Source: Bettongia penicillata ogilbyi
Taxonomy: Eukaryota; Chordata; Mammalia; Diprotodontia; Potoroidae
DNA length: 64,000 nt
NCBI GenBank assembly: GCA_023548195.1
Contig: JAJHZJ010000399.1
Span: forward strand, 6,019,100-6,083,099
Direction: 5' to 3'
Shown here: one piece after another, positions 34,780 to 45,845 of the stretch
How positions within the stretch are numbered: the stretch's first letter is position 1
How the letters are laid out: each line of letters begins with the position of its first letter
The notes under the pieces: model-generated
Database searches by the model: none
The model's input: only the letters and a program-made list of their open reading frames with translations
Told to the model about the DNA's origin: nothing
Position numbers and translations under genes: made by a program

Positions 34780-35985
34780 AATTTTTTAAAAATTTATTTT
34801 TTAAAATTTTTACATTCATTTTCACAAAATTTTGGCTTCCAAATTTTCCCGATTTGTCCCCTTCCCCCACACCCAATACACCAAGCATTATAATTTCCCT
34901 TTTCACCAATCTGCCCTCTCTTCTATCATCCCTCCCTTCCCTTCTTCCCATCTTCTCTTTTGTCCTGTAGGGTCAGATAACTTTCTATTCCCTATTGCCT
35001 ATGTTTCTTATTTCCTAGTATCAAGAACAATACTTGACAGTTGTTCTTAAAACTTTGAGTTCCAACTTCTCCCCATCCCTCCCTCCCCACTTTGGGAAGG
35101 CAGGCAATTCAATATAGGCCATATCTGTGTAGTTTTGCAAATGACTTCCATAGTAGATATGTTGTGTAAGACTAACTATTTTTCCCTCCATCCTATCCTG
35201 CCCCCCATTGCTTCTATTCTCTCTTTTGATCCTGTCCCTCCCCAAGAGTGCTGATTTCAAATTGCTCCCTCCTTCCATTGCTTTCCCTTCCATCATCACC
35301 CCCCACCGTGCTTATCCCCTTCTCTCCTACTTTCCTGTATTGCAAGATATGTTTTCATACCAAAATAAGTGTGCATTTTATTCCTTCCTTTAGTAGAATG
35401 TGATGAGAGTAAACTTCATGTTTTTCTCTCAGCTCTCCTCTTTTTCGCTTCACTAAAAAGTCTCCTACCTGCCTCTTTTATGAGAGATAATTTGCCCCAT
35501 TCCATTTCTCCCTCTCTCTTCCCAGTACATTTCTCTCTCACTGCTTATCTTCATTTTTAAAGATATGATCCCATCCTATTCAATTCAGTCTGTGCTCTCT
35601 GTCTCTGTGTGCATGCGTGTGTGTGTATGTGTGTGTGTGTGTGTTTGTGTGTGATATCCCACCGACTACCCAGATACTGAAAAGTTTCAAGAGTTACAAA
35701 TACTGTCTTTCCGTGTAGGAATGTAAATACTTCAACTTTGGTAAGTCCCTTATGACTTCTCTTTGCTGTTTATCTTTTCATGCATCTTTTCATTTTTGTG
35801 TTTGAAACTCAAATTTTCTTTTCATTTCTGGTCTTTTCATCAAGAATGCTTGAAAGTCCTCGATTTCATTGAAATACCATTTTTTCCCCTGAAGTATTAT
35901 ACTCAGTTTTGTTTGGTAGAGGATTCTTTGTTTTAGTGCTAGTTCATTTGAATTCTGGAATATCATATTCCACACCCCTCTCTTT
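34780..35985 (-). mobile_element. H8: 5'-truncated HAL1-like element
   Basis: Tail, 3'UTR with TG microsatellite (about 35607-35652), and the last about 60 codons of ORF1 (35790-35975; ILYQTKLSI and FLMKRPEMKRKF). It then stops abruptly and L1-D sequence resumes. Typical 5' truncation. Confidence 0.8.
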
Positions 35986-37534
35986 CTTAATGAAAAGATT
36001 TTATTTGTGAGAAATGTATTTTGTAAATGTGTTCACATAGTCTTTCGAGTTGTTTTGACAGGTAGACTCCCAAATATTTTGTGTCTAAAATACTTTTAAA
36101 TAGGAATTTTCCTTCCATCTCTTTGTGTTGTGCTTTGTTAGTAACATATAAAAGTTCAGATGATTTTTGTTGGTTCATTTTCTATTCTGTCGTTTTTATT
36201 ATTTCAAGGAGTTTTTTACTTGATTTTCTAGGGCTCATTAAGTATATCATCATATCTTCTGCAAAGACTGATACTTTAGCTTCTTCTTTGCCTATTCTAT
36301 TTCCTTCTATTGAATTTTCTTCAGTGGATGGTAAAGGTAAAAATTTCTCGTACTGTATTAAATATCAATGTTGATAATGGACATCCTTGTTTCCCCCCTG
36401 GTTTCATTGGAAATGCTTCCAGCTTCTCCCCATTACATGTAATGATTGCTGAAGATTTCTTGGAAGATACTATCCAGGATCTTTTTTCAACATGGTTTTC
36501 TGGTTAATTATAATACTTATTATTTTAAGGAATGCTCCGTTTTATTCCCATGCTACTCGGTATTTTCAATAGGAATAGGAGTTGTATTTTTCAAAAGTTT
36601 TTTCTGCATGTATTGTGACAATTATATGTTTTCTGCTGATATGATCAATTATTCTGATAGTTTGCCTAATATTAAACCAGTCTGACATTCCTGATGTATT
36701 TCCTGCCTCATTAAAGTGTATTATTCTCATGCTAAGTTGCTGTAATTTTTTTGCTAATATCTTATATAAAAATTTTTCTTCTAAGTTCGTTAGGGAAATT
36801 GGTCTACGATTTTCTTTCCCTGTTATAGTTCTTCCTGATTTAGGTATCAGAAGGATTGTTGTTTCATGAAAAGAACTTAGTAGGACTCCCTTGTAAACTG
36901 TCCCAAATAATCTACATAGTATTAGAATTAACCTTCCTTGAAATGTTTGATAGCATTCACTTATAAATCAGTTTGTTCCCGGAAATTTTTTTCTTACAGA
37001 GTTCATTGACAGCTTATTCAATTTCTTTTTCCTAGATGAGGTTACTTATGTATTTTACTTTCTCTTCTCTTAATGTGGGCAATTTATATTTTTGTAAATA
37101 TTCATATATTTCACTAAGATTATCAAATTTATGTGAATACAGTTGGACAAATAATTTCAAATTATTGTTTTAATGTCCTCTTCAATGGAAGTGAATTCAT
37201 CCTTTTGAATTTTGATACTGTTAAATGGGTTTCCTTCTTTCGTTTTAAAATGTAATTAGTCAAATGTTTATCAATTTTATTGTTTTTTTTTTCATAAAAT
37301 CATCTCTTATCTGATCTCATTAGTTGAATATTTGAATAGTTTTCTTAAATTCAATTTTTATTAATCTCTTTGGTTTTCAGTATTTCTAGTTTTGTATTTC
37401 ATTGGGCATGCCCAAATTTATTCTTTTTCTGGGTTTTTCAACTGCATGGCCAATTCGTTGATCTCCTCTTACTATATTTTATTCATGTGAGTATTCAGAG
37501 ATATAATGCTTAGTCTATGAACTGCTTCAGCTGA
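35986..37534 (-). mobile_element. L1-D, ORF2 reverse-transcriptase part (segment 2)
   Basis: Minus-strand RT region in several frames. The catalytic box reads FAEDMMIYL near 36247-36270. Upstream RT and linker sequence extends to about 37530. The endonuclease part is missing and an ORF1 remnant follows directly. Confidence 0.75.
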
Positions 37535-38475
37535 ATTTGCCTTATGGATATAATATTCTAATACTCTGATCTTTTCATGTAGAGGGCTCAAGGTCCTTTG
37601 TGATCCTGTTGATATTAACATTGCTTCTTTCTGGCTGCTTGTAGTATTTTATTGTTGACCTGATCATTCTGGAATTTGCAACAATATTCCCTGGTCTTTT
37701 CAATTTGGAATCTGTTTAATGAAGACCTTGACGGATTCTTTCAATGACTATTTTGTCCTCTGGATCCAGAACCTCAGGGAAATTTTCCTTCATGGGTTCT
37801 TGGAAGATACTGTCCAAGTTCTTTTTTACAACATGGCTTTCTGGTACACCATTAATTCTTAGATTTTCTCTTCCACATCTATTTTCCAGGTCATTTGTTT
37901 TTCCAATGAAATATTTTCCATTTTCTTCTCTGTTTTAATTCTTTAGATTTTGTTTGACTGATTCTTGATGACTCATAGATTCATTAGCTTCTACTTTACC
38001 AGTTTTAATTTTTAATGAAATGTTACCTTCAGTTCACTTTTGTACCTCCTTTTCCATTTGTCCAATTGTTCCCTTTAAGGAGTAATTTTCTCCAGTTAGA
38101 TTTTGTACCTTTTTATACATTTGGCCAAGTTGGTTTTAAGGAGCTGTTTCCTTCAGTGAATTCTTTTCTCATCTTATCAATTGTATTCTTAAAATCGTTG
38201 GTTATTTTTCTTCTCCTTCTCTAATTTGACTTTGAATACCTTTGTTGAACACTTCCAGGAATGCTTTTTTGGGTCTGAAAACAGTTCACTTTCCATTTTG
38301 ACATTTCAGGTGCAGATATATTGTCATTTTTGTCCTCTTCTCAATTCGTATTTTGATTTTCCCTTTTCCTGACGAAAGTTTCTATGGTCTTTATTTTTAT
38401 GATTTGTTTTTCAGTCATGATAATTGCCTTTTTTCTGGCTTTTAAAGTGGATTTATGCTTCTGTGGCACATGAAG
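37535..38475 (-). pseudogene. ORF1 remnant of an autonomous L1
   Basis: Minus strand. N-terminus MPQKHKSTLKARKKAIIMTE, then KTIETF (a counterpart of the H-type KTIESFF), then a decayed coiled coil, and an ENRCGRENLRI-like RRM opening near 37860-37890. More similar to L1-C ORF1 than to the H-type ORF1 ('gaacttttcctttaaaaggagc'-type coiled-coil blocks). The start is taken at the Met near 38473, beyond which sequence switches to ORF2. Confidence 0.65.
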
Positions 38476-38950
38476 ATTCATGGATTGTTCATTGTCTTTT
38501 TCCAAGAATGGTATAAGATTATTTAAGCGTTTATTTCCTATTTTGTAAATCTGGTCAATATATTTTTTTTGTAAATATTTGTCCATTTCACTTAGATTTT
38601 CTGTTTTACTGGAATATGATTGGGAAATATAATTCCTCATAATTATTCAATTGGATTTTTATTGTTAACATCATTTCTGATGCTAGTAATTTCATTTTCT
38701 TTTTAAAATCCAATTAATCTAAATTTCATCTATATTACTGATCTTTTCCCCATAAAACTATGTCCTACTTTTATTTCTTAGTTCAATGAATTTTTATTTT
38801 TCTCTAAAGCTTTCAATTTTATTAATCTCTTCTTTGATTTTGAGGGTTTCTATTTTGACATCGATTGGGGGATATTTAATTAATTATTTTTTCTATTTTA
38901 TTCAATCTTTTATTCTTTCTCTATTTTAGTTATGTGAATATTTCCAAATA
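38476..38950 (-). mobile_element. L1 ORF2 fragment (linker before RT)
   Basis: Minus strand: RNYISQSYSSKTENLSEMDK and RLNNLIPFLEKD are ORF2 linker sequence between endonuclease and RT. Separate piece from L1-D or a rearranged part of it. Confidence 0.6.
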
Positions 38951-39115
38951 CAAGTTTTTAAATATATATTTGAAATTTTGCAAATATATATATTTCTTGA
39001 GATGTCAAATATATTTGAAAGTTTGCAAATATAAATTTAATAATATAACATAATTTAATAATATAATATTAATAAATACATATAGTATTTAGTAATATAA
39101 ATATTAGGAAAACTA
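38951..39115. repeat. AT-rich low-complexity stretch
   Basis: Dominated by ATA/TAA-type repeats between the two oppositely oriented L1 pieces. Confidence 0.7.
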
Positions 39116-40962
39116 TTAGCATTATAGATCATATCACCAACAAAAGTAACAGAGACCACATTATTATCTCAGTAGATGCAAAAAAAGCTTTTGAGAAAAT
39201 ACAACACCCTTTCTTACTAAAAACATAGGAGCATAGGAATAAATGGAGCTTTCCAGATAATAATAAGCAGTAAACCTTCAGCAAGGGTTATATGCAGTGG
39301 AGGTAAGCTAGATGCATTTCCAATAAGGAATAAGAATAGGCAAAGTAGAAACTCTTTGCCCATGATATGATGATATACTCTGAGAAACTCAACGATGCAA
39401 GGAAAAATCTACTTGAAATAATAAACAACATTGGCAAAGTTGCTTGTTACAAAATAAACCCACAAGTCTTCTGCATTTATACATACATACATATACACAC
39501 ACACACATATATACATATATTACATATGTATGTATGTGTACATGTGTGTGTTTATATTAGTAACAAAACCCACAACCAAGATATATAGAAAGAGAAATCC
39601 CATTTAAAGCTTAGATAGACTTTATAAAATAGTTGGGAGTCTATCTACCAAAATAAATTCAGGGACAATAGGGAACAATTACAAAATACTTTTCGCACAA
39701 ATGAAGTAAGATCTAGGTAAGTGGTAAAATATCAGTTGCATGTGGTAAGACTTAGCCAATATAATAAGAAATGATAATTCTTCCTAAATTAATTTATTTA
39801 TTCGGTGGCCTGCCAAACTGGCAGATAATTTTGTTTTCTAGAGCTAGAAAAAATAGTATCAAAATTCATGTGGAAGAACAAAAGTATAGAATATCAAGGG
39901 AACTAATAAAAAGAAATGCTAGGAAAGGTGACCTACCTCAACCAGATCTCGAATTGTATTATAAAGAAACAATTATCAAAACCACTTGTTATTGGTTAGA
40001 AACAGAAGGGTTGACCAGTGGAATATGATAGGTTCTCAAGGCAATGAATATAGCAATCTACTGTTTGATAAACCCAATGGCCCCAGCTTCTGTTATGAGA
40101 ACTCACTATCTGACAAAATTTACTGGGAATGCTGGGTATCAGAGTGGCAGAAACTAGGCATAGACCAAAACCTGACACTGTACACAGGAATAAAGTCCAA
40201 ATGGATACATGACCTAGGCATAAAGATTGATATTATAAACAAATTAGTGGAGCAAGCAATAGTATATCAGATTTACGGAGATGAGAAGAATTTTTAACTA
40301 AACAAGCGACAGAAAACATGAAGTGCAAAATGTATAATTTTGATTACATTAAACTTTTTAGTTTATAGAGAAACCCAATGCAAACAAGATTAGGAGAGAA
40401 GCAGAGAACTGGGAGGGGGGAATTTGCAACTGGTGTCTGTGATTAAGGCCTCATTTCTAAAATATGTACCGAAGTGAGTCAAATGTGCAAGAATACAAGT
40501 CATTCCCCAATTGATATATGGCCAAAGGAAAAGGCAGTTTTCAGAGGAAGAAATTAAATATATCTATAGTCATATGAAAAAAAAATTGCTATTAATCACT
40601 ATTAATTAGAGAGATGCAATTCAAAGCAACTCTGAGGTACCACATCACACCTATCAGATTGGCTAAAATGACAAAACAAGAAGATGATAAATGTTGGAGG
40701 AGATGTGGGAGAGTTGAAATACTAATTTGTTGCTGATGGAGCTGTGAGCTGATCCAACCATTCTGAAGAGCAATCTATAACTATGATCAAAGGGCTGCAA
40801 AAATGTGCATACCCTTTGACCCAGCAATATTGCTCATGGGACTCTATCCCAAAGAGATCATAGAAGTGGCAAAGAGTTCCACATGTACAAAAATATTTAT
40901 AGCAGCTTTTTTTCTAGTGACCAAAATCTAGAAATGAAGAGGATACCCATGAATTGGATAAT
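39116..40962 (+). mobile_element. L1-E, ORF2 RT and C-terminal part (segment 1), interrupted by an ERV
   Basis: Plus-strand ORF2. RT box reads LFAHDMMIY at about 39350-39375 (FADD expected). Downstream pieces are 39771-40028 (LYYKETIIKT) and 39986-40297 (IKSKWIHDLGIKI), followed by the cysteine-containing C-terminal segment region at 40620-40960. Contains a TA/CA simple repeat at 39478-39555. Dead. The sequence halts at 'gaattggataat' (40962) and continues after the ERV at 44613. Confidence 0.85.
40957..40962. repeat. ERV target-site duplication, left
   Basis: GATAAT, repeated at 44613-44618. Removing one copy and the ERV restores an uninterrupted L1 sequence ('gaattggataatgactgaac'), so the 6-bp duplication is real. 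Six bases is the size made by betaretroviral integrases. Confidence 0.9.
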
Positions 40963-41328
40963 TGTCAGGGGCTGCGACCACCAGGACAAGGGTCCCTCCT
41001 CTCTGCTTCTCGCAGCTTCGGACGTCTCCGGACTCCCACCGGGGAACACAGTGAGGAGTAGTAATCGAGCAGACACCAGAGTAGGGTAGAGCAAACGTGA
41101 TGTTTATTCTGCAAGTCTCAGTCTAGTTCCCCGAGCCCTTCCTGCGTGTGCCTTTTATCCCTAGTGTCTTGCCCTCCTCTTCCGGGTAGGATCCTCCCTA
41201 GTTCCTCCCTGAGGGCGGAGCTCAGTGAAGCCTCCCCAGTGCCAGTGTGGCAGAGCCATGTCAGCAGGTCCAGACTTCCTGGTGTCTTCTATCCTCTCAG
41301 GGGGCCTGGGTCCAGAGCGCCCCTTACA
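40963..41328 (-). repeat. LTR-B (3' LTR of the composite ERV)
   Basis: 366 bp, TG...CA. On the minus strand it starts TGTAAGGGGCGC and ends in CCCTGACA. It contains a TATA-like GGATAAAAGG (41151-41160) and AATAAA (complement at 41103-41108). Preceded on the minus strand by the polypurine tract, which fixes it as the 3' LTR. Confidence 0.85.
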
Positions 41329-41341
41329 ACTCCCCCTTTTT
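41329..41341 (-). other. Polypurine tract (plus-strand primer site)
   Basis: AAAAAGGGGGAGT on the minus strand, directly abutting LTR-B, the standard place for the primer of retroviral plus-strand DNA. An 18-bp identical stretch covering it recurs in the integrase region at 42201-42218. Confidence 0.85.
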
Positions 41342-41748
41342 GTTTATAAGGGCAGGTGAAAGGCCTGTCTTAGGCTATGTGGCCTGACTCCATGCCTGGT
41401 ACCGAAAGTGGGCAGGGCCCCTGTCTTAGGCTATGTGGGTGGTCCCCACCTCCAGCATTTCTGGTAGATGGACCCACAATAATCCCGTCATTGGGTACCT
41501 CTGCAGCCAATGGCATGATTATCCAGGTCATGGGGCCACAATATCATTGGCACAGTCACAGCGAAAGCCCATTATTGATTATAGCGGGGTACAGGGACGC
41601 TTTTGAAAAGTTTGATGGCATAATTAGCAGTAACCCTAATATAGTCCCAGGAGGAAGAAGGACCCCAATAAGTGTCATCCGTGGTTTCCCAGTCCCAGCT
41701 ATGGCAGTGATAATCAGTTATGCATCCAGAGCCAGTATGTTGTTTCTA
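41342..41748 (-). other. Unassigned internal ERV sequence between integrase and 3' LTR
   Basis: This is where env would lie. Only short open pieces, with no recognisable surface or transmembrane features. A roughly 48-bp tandem duplication ('atcacccgagttgttcg' at 41749 and 41797) sits at its edge. Confidence 0.5.
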
Positions 41749-42885
41749 TCACCCGAGTTGTTCGTCTCTTCCTTCGTCTTCGCTTCCTTTTCCATCACCC
41801 GAGTTGTTCGGTTCTTCCTTCGTCCTTGCTTCTCTCGTCTCCTTTTCCTGCTTTTCTGGGTTGGCCGGGGGGACCTCTCGTGCGTCCCGGGGTGGGATCC
41901 ACACCCCTTCATGGTTGGTATCTGTGGAGACACAAAGATATCCTTTTCCCCTTATTAGTACCGTCCCTGGTCCATTCCAATTGCCTTTCGCATCCTTCCA
42001 CCAAATCACGCTACCTTTTTTACACAGGGTTGGTGGTGACCCTCGTGGATGTGGGATTGTAGAGGACGCTATTCGGGCGTTACCAGGATCGGGGGTAGCT
42101 GGAAAATCGCATGGCCGGTGTTAGGCCGTCATCCCGAAATTGCAAAAAATTCATGGTATAAACCGTTTGCGCGACTTGTGCATGTGTAAGCCGCTCCCGG
42201 AACTCCCCCTTTTTGTTTTTTTGATGGTGTTTTTAAGGGTCCTATTAGCACGCTCCACAAGGGCTTGGCGCGTTGGGTTATATGGGATGCCAGTAACATG
42301 ATGTATACCAAACTCCATGCAAAAGGTGGCAAAGGCCCGCGAAGTATAGGCAGGACCATTATCAGTTTTAATAGCGCTGGGGGCTCCAGCCATTGAGAAA
42401 CATTGTAATAAATGCGAAATAACTGCAGTAACAGATTCTCTGGGTTGCAGGGTAGCCATTTCAAAGGAAGAACAGGTATCTATGCATACATGTATATAAG
42501 AGGTATTATAATGTGTAATATCCATTTGCCAAAGGTCATTGGGTAGCTCTCCTTTGGGGTTAAAGGTCTTCTCTGGAGGTGGAAGGCAGAAAGGAATACA
42601 ATTAGTACAGCGTTTCACAATCTGTCTAGCTTCTTCTCTAGGAAGGTGGTAGAGCAACCGTAAGGAACGTGCAGACAAATGGAATTTGGAGTGGGCCTCT
42701 TGTGGTGATAGAGAAAAGAGGAAGGCACCCCCCCTTATTAAGGGCATTGTCTGCAACATGATTACCCCAAAAGATAGGGCCCTCTGTGGATATGTGAGAA
42801 TGTACATGGAGAACATAAAGAGGATCATTGCAAAGTAACAAAAGCTTTTGAACAGTTTTTTAGCAAAGGAGCAATAGTAGAGCAA
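41749..42885 (-). pseudogene. pol: Integrase of virus B, two frameshifts
   Basis: Integrase joins viral DNA to the host chromosome. The main frame (42151-42720) has a zinc-binding region (AHSKFHLSARSL, then CTNC) and a catalytic core with all three acidic residues: D in QMDITHY, D in TDNGPAYTS, and E in ALVERANRT, with 35 residues between the last two. After KKTKRGS the frame shifts; the continuation (QTVYTMNFLQFRDDGL) is in another frame. The C-terminal domain (GNWNGPGTVLIRGKGYLCV, VWIPPRD) is readable at 41880-42009. Upstream, a run of seven G near 42727-42733 carries the shift from RNase H into integrase. Confidence 0.85.
42201..42218 (-). other. Second copy of the polypurine tract, inside integrase
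   Basis: The 18 bases AACTCCCCCTTTTTGTTT (plus strand) are identical to 41328-41345 at the 3' LTR border. It encodes the KKTKRGS segment of integrase. Position resembles a central polypurine tract; function not shown. Confidence 0.65.
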
Positions 42886-43700
42886 TTTTCCATAATATGA
42901 GAATTTTCTAAAAACAAAAGAACATTAGCATAATACATACTATCTGTAATTAAATTAAAGGGCTCCTCTGAAAACAATTGAAGGGCGCATATTGCGGCTG
43001 CTAATTCGTTTTTCTGTGCCGAGGAATATGGTGTGGAGACTACCTTTAGAAGGTGTCTCTGGGGAGCATAAATAGATGCCTTTCCTGTTTTTGTTGCATC
43101 AGTAAATACATTCGGTCCTTCAACGGGGGCTAATGAAACAATGGACGAGGGTGTGGACAGGGGCAAGGTTTTCCATCCACGTAAAGGTGGAGGCAATGAG
43201 CTATTAGAGAAGACATAGGTCACGTATAAAGACGCCCAGTCAATAGAATTTTGAGCTAGAAGATGTAAAGCTTGAGGAGTAACGGACAGATTGAGGATAG
43301 GCTGCGTCCCCAAAATCTGAATGCACCTCTCACTCGCTTTGAGCAAAAGGAGCGCAAGGGTTTCCCATGTATCAGGCAAAACTTTAGTAGCCTTTGGGCG
43401 ATATAGCCACTCCAAAACACCATGTGCTTGATATAGAGCCGCAATACCTTGGTCCTCCTGTAGGACCACCAACATAATAGGACTCTCAGGATTGAAGCGG
43501 ACTAATGATGAGGAGGCTTTCTTTTGTATATCCTGTATAACCTGAAGGGCTGCAGTCGTCCATTCTCGGGGAGAGGTAAGGTTAGAATCGCCCCGCAACG
43601 TTTGATACAACGGCTCAAGTTCCTTATCAGGTATGGGAATTACAGAACGTAGCCATTGAATAGAACCAATTAGTTTCTGAAAATCATTAAGTGTTCTTGA
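42740..43700 (-). pseudogene. pol: RT thumb/connection and RNase H of virus B
   Basis: Minus strand begins near 43700 with TLNDFQKLIGSIQWLRSVIP, the thumb region of betaretroviral RT. It continues through the connection (43610 onward) to RNase H: FTDATKTGKASIY, ELAAAICALQLF and LITDSMYYANVL carry the expected acidic residues. Near 42830 the frame shifts, and the last RNase H helix (VHSHISTEGP, NHVADNAL) reads in a second frame, then a third for integrase. RT fingers and palm with the YxDD site are missing. Confidence 0.85.
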
Positions 43701-43752
43701 GTGTCATGATAAGTACGAGAAAAATGAAAGGAGTCATCGTGACCCTAGTTGA

Positions 43753-44205
43753 TTAAGCTTCTCCAGAAGTTTTTTCATCTGCCACTGATAGCACCTCCTC
43801 ACTCCCTGTGACCACTTCACCTTGGCAATTGTCCTCTATCACTCTTATCCTTTTCACTGGAACCCAAACTTCTTTATTATCATCTGTTAAAACACAAACA
43901 TACCCTTTTCCCCACGTTAACACTGTATGAGGACCAAACCAATTTTTATTCTCATCGTGCCACATTACTTTATTGGCTGCTTTCAGGGCACTTGTTATTG
44001 CTGATTCATTCTTTGCAGACTCCTTATTAGGAAATGTTAAGAATTTCATAGCAGCCAATAAGCCATCATTATCGAATTTTAAATAATTTAGAGTATAAAC
44101 AGCCAAAAGCCAATTGTAATTTATCATCAGTTTGGAGTATAAACAGCCAATTGCGAATTTATCATCAACTCCTGGTCCAACTCCTCCCCTTTTTTGTTTT
44201 TGCAA
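43753..44205 (-). pseudogene. pol: Integrase C-terminal part of virus A
   Basis: Open for 150 codons from the polypurine-like QKQKRGG segment. It includes LAVYTLNYLKFDNDGL and the C-terminal SH3-like domain (NKNWFGPHTVLTWGKGYVCV, VWVPVKRIRVIED). Homologous to the same region of virus B but clearly divergent, so it derives from a different virus. A roughly 50-bp tandem duplication (about 44090-44165) repeats the INYNWLLAVYTLN segment. Just downstream a short Met-initiated hydrophobic frame (43690-43740) could be the start of env; the sequence then switches to virus B RT. Confidence 0.8.
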
Positions 44206-44207
44206 GT

Positions 44208-44213
44208 GCGCCA
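44208..44213 (-). other. Truncated primer-binding site
   Basis: After LTR-A ends (CA), two bases (TC) and then TGGCGC follow on the minus strand. TGGCGC is the opening of the lysine-tRNA primer site used by betaretroviruses. The remaining 12 bases are missing and the sequence goes on to ACTTGC and a polypurine tract. Confidence 0.7.
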
Positions 44214-44215
44214 GA

Positions 44216-44612
44216 TGTAGCGGACGCCCCTGTGTCCCTACATGGCTCAGTGATGTGGTTGAAAGAAAAGAGTTGGGGGAAGTGGGGATAGACCAGTTCC
44301 TTTTATTGATCTGAGGGTTTGGGTTTATATAGACAAGGTACTGAAAGTCTACGTGACATTCTGCTATTGTGTCCCAGTGATTAAATCAATCAGGATGATT
44401 AAATCAGTCTTCTGATTAAATCAGACCACAAGCCTAGGAGCATCTATTCTACATATCCCTTGTTTTCTGTAATTCTCTTGTTTGTCTCACAGAGACAACA
44501 TCTGGGGGGCATGGAGAGCCATTCCGGATGATAATGAGCACAGTCTCAAAGATCAGTTTCCCCAAAGGTCTATCCTGATCTCGTCAACTGCACTGCACCC
44601 TGGCCCTCAACA
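44216..44612 (-). repeat. LTR-A (5' LTR of the composite ERV)
   Basis: 397 bp, TG...CA. Minus strand starts TGTTGAGGGCCAGG and ends GTCCGCTACA. TATA box CTATATAAACCC (about 44322-44333) and AATAAA (complement at 44302-44307) are in the right order. Followed by a primer-site remnant, which fixes it as the 5' LTR. I see no similarity to LTR-B beyond the terminal dinucleotides. Confidence 0.85.
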
Positions 44613-45175
44613 GATAATGACTGAACAAGTGATGGTATATGAATATAATGGAATACTATTGTGTTATGAAACATGATGAACAGGAAGACTTCAGAGAAAT
44701 CTGGAAAAACTTATATGATCTGATGCTGACTGAAAGGAGCAGAACCAGGAGAACTTTGTACACAGCAACAACCACAGTGTGCCAGGAATTTTTCTGATAA
44801 ACTTAAAACTTCCTTGAAATGAAATGACTTAAAAAAATTTGCAATGATCCTTTAAGGCAAAGTGCCTTCCACATCCATAGAAAGAACTATGGATTTCAAT
44901 AGCAGAATGTAAGAGATCATTTTATTTTTATTACATTTTGCTTTGTTTTATGATTTCTTCCATTCATTTTAATTCTTCTATGCAACATGACTATGGTGAG
45001 GGTGTATTTAGTGGGAATGTATGTGTAGAATCTATATAGAATTGTATGCTATCTCAAAGAGGAAGGGGAGAGATACGGGGAAAGAAGAGGGAGGAAAGGG
45101 AAAAAATTTAGGGTATATGGAAGGGATTGTGGAGCACTGAAAATAAATAAAATAATAATAAAAAGGAGAATACAT
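44613..45175 (+). mobile_element. L1-E, 3' end (segment 2)
   Basis: Begins with GATAAT (right target duplication, 44613-44618) and continues the L1 3' region: 'gatggtatatgaatataatg', 'gacttcagagaaatctggaa', 'gaaaggagcagaaccaggag', then an A-rich tail with AATAAAATAATAATAAAA near 45145-45165. Confidence 0.85.
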
Positions 45176-45474
45176 AGTCGTAAAGGAGTCTGTGAAACAC
45201 AATATAAAGGAGTGCTGACACCAAGTGATACCTGAGTCATACTTGAACTGGGATCAATGTTTCGGTGAAGACTTAGAAATTCTGAAGCCACTTCTTTTTC
45301 TTGAATCATGAGACATAAACTCAGGACTCAGGAACCAATACAGATTAAGGTTCCTACAAGTGCTACATCTCCCTGTGGTTAATTCATTACTCATGATGCA
45401 AAGTGGATGAATTCAATAAACTAGTCTAATCTCCCCCCGAAAAACAATAACAAACCCCCCAAAACATTTTTCAA
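45176..45474. other. No recognised feature
   Basis: No gene or repeat family recognised. Confidence 0.4.
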
Positions 45475-45845
45475 TGCATTGTAATGAAAATGATCAATTT
45501 TGAATTTCATAATATTCTTCATCTCAAGTTTGGTCACAAATTCCTCAGTTCTCCATAGATCTCATAAATAATTCATTCCTTGTTCAAATAAATTGTTTAT
45601 AGTGTCAGCTTTAATACCTAGATTGTATATTCATTTAGACTCAATTCTGGTGTACTGTGTCAGGTATTGGTCTGTACCCAGTTTCATTTTTCCAGCAATT
45701 TTAGTCAAATAGTGAGTTCTTATCCCAGAAGCATGGGTCCTTAGGTTTTCTAAACAATAGAGCGCCATAATCATTGACTACTGTGTCTTGTGCAGCTAAC
45801 CAGATCCACTGAACTACCTTTCTATTTCTTTACAAAACAATAGTA
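45475..45845 (-). mobile_element. L1 ORF2 3' fragment
   Basis: Minus-strand match to 9700-10035: 'cctcagttctccatagatct', 'gtgtactgtgtcaggtattg', 'gtgagttcttatcccagaag'. Dead fragment. Confidence 0.75.

Larger units (their letters stand above)
40963..44612 (-). mobile_element. Composite class II (betaretrovirus-like) endogenous retrovirus
   Basis: Minus-strand provirus, 3650 bp. Order on the minus strand: LTR-A (44216-44612), six bases of a lysine-tRNA-type primer-binding site, integrase C-terminal part of virus A (43753-44205), RT thumb/connection and RNase H of virus B (42825-43700), integrase of virus B (to about 41880), polypurine tract (41329-41341), LTR-B (40963-41328). gag, protease and most of RT are absent; env is absent or unrecognisable. 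The two LTRs do not resemble each other, yet one target duplication brackets the whole. It is not capable of coding a virus. Confidence 0.85.

Noticed and set aside
44163..44205. Internal polypurine tract of virus A taken as a 3' polypurine tract next to an LTR
   Set aside because: It reads in frame into integrase and the adjoining LTR is upstream of it, in 5' position. It therefore cannot be the ordinary 3' tract.
40963..44612. Two separate ERVs inserted side by side
   Set aside because: Only one 6-bp duplication exists, at the outer edges. No internal LTR or target duplication is found at the A/B junction near 43700.
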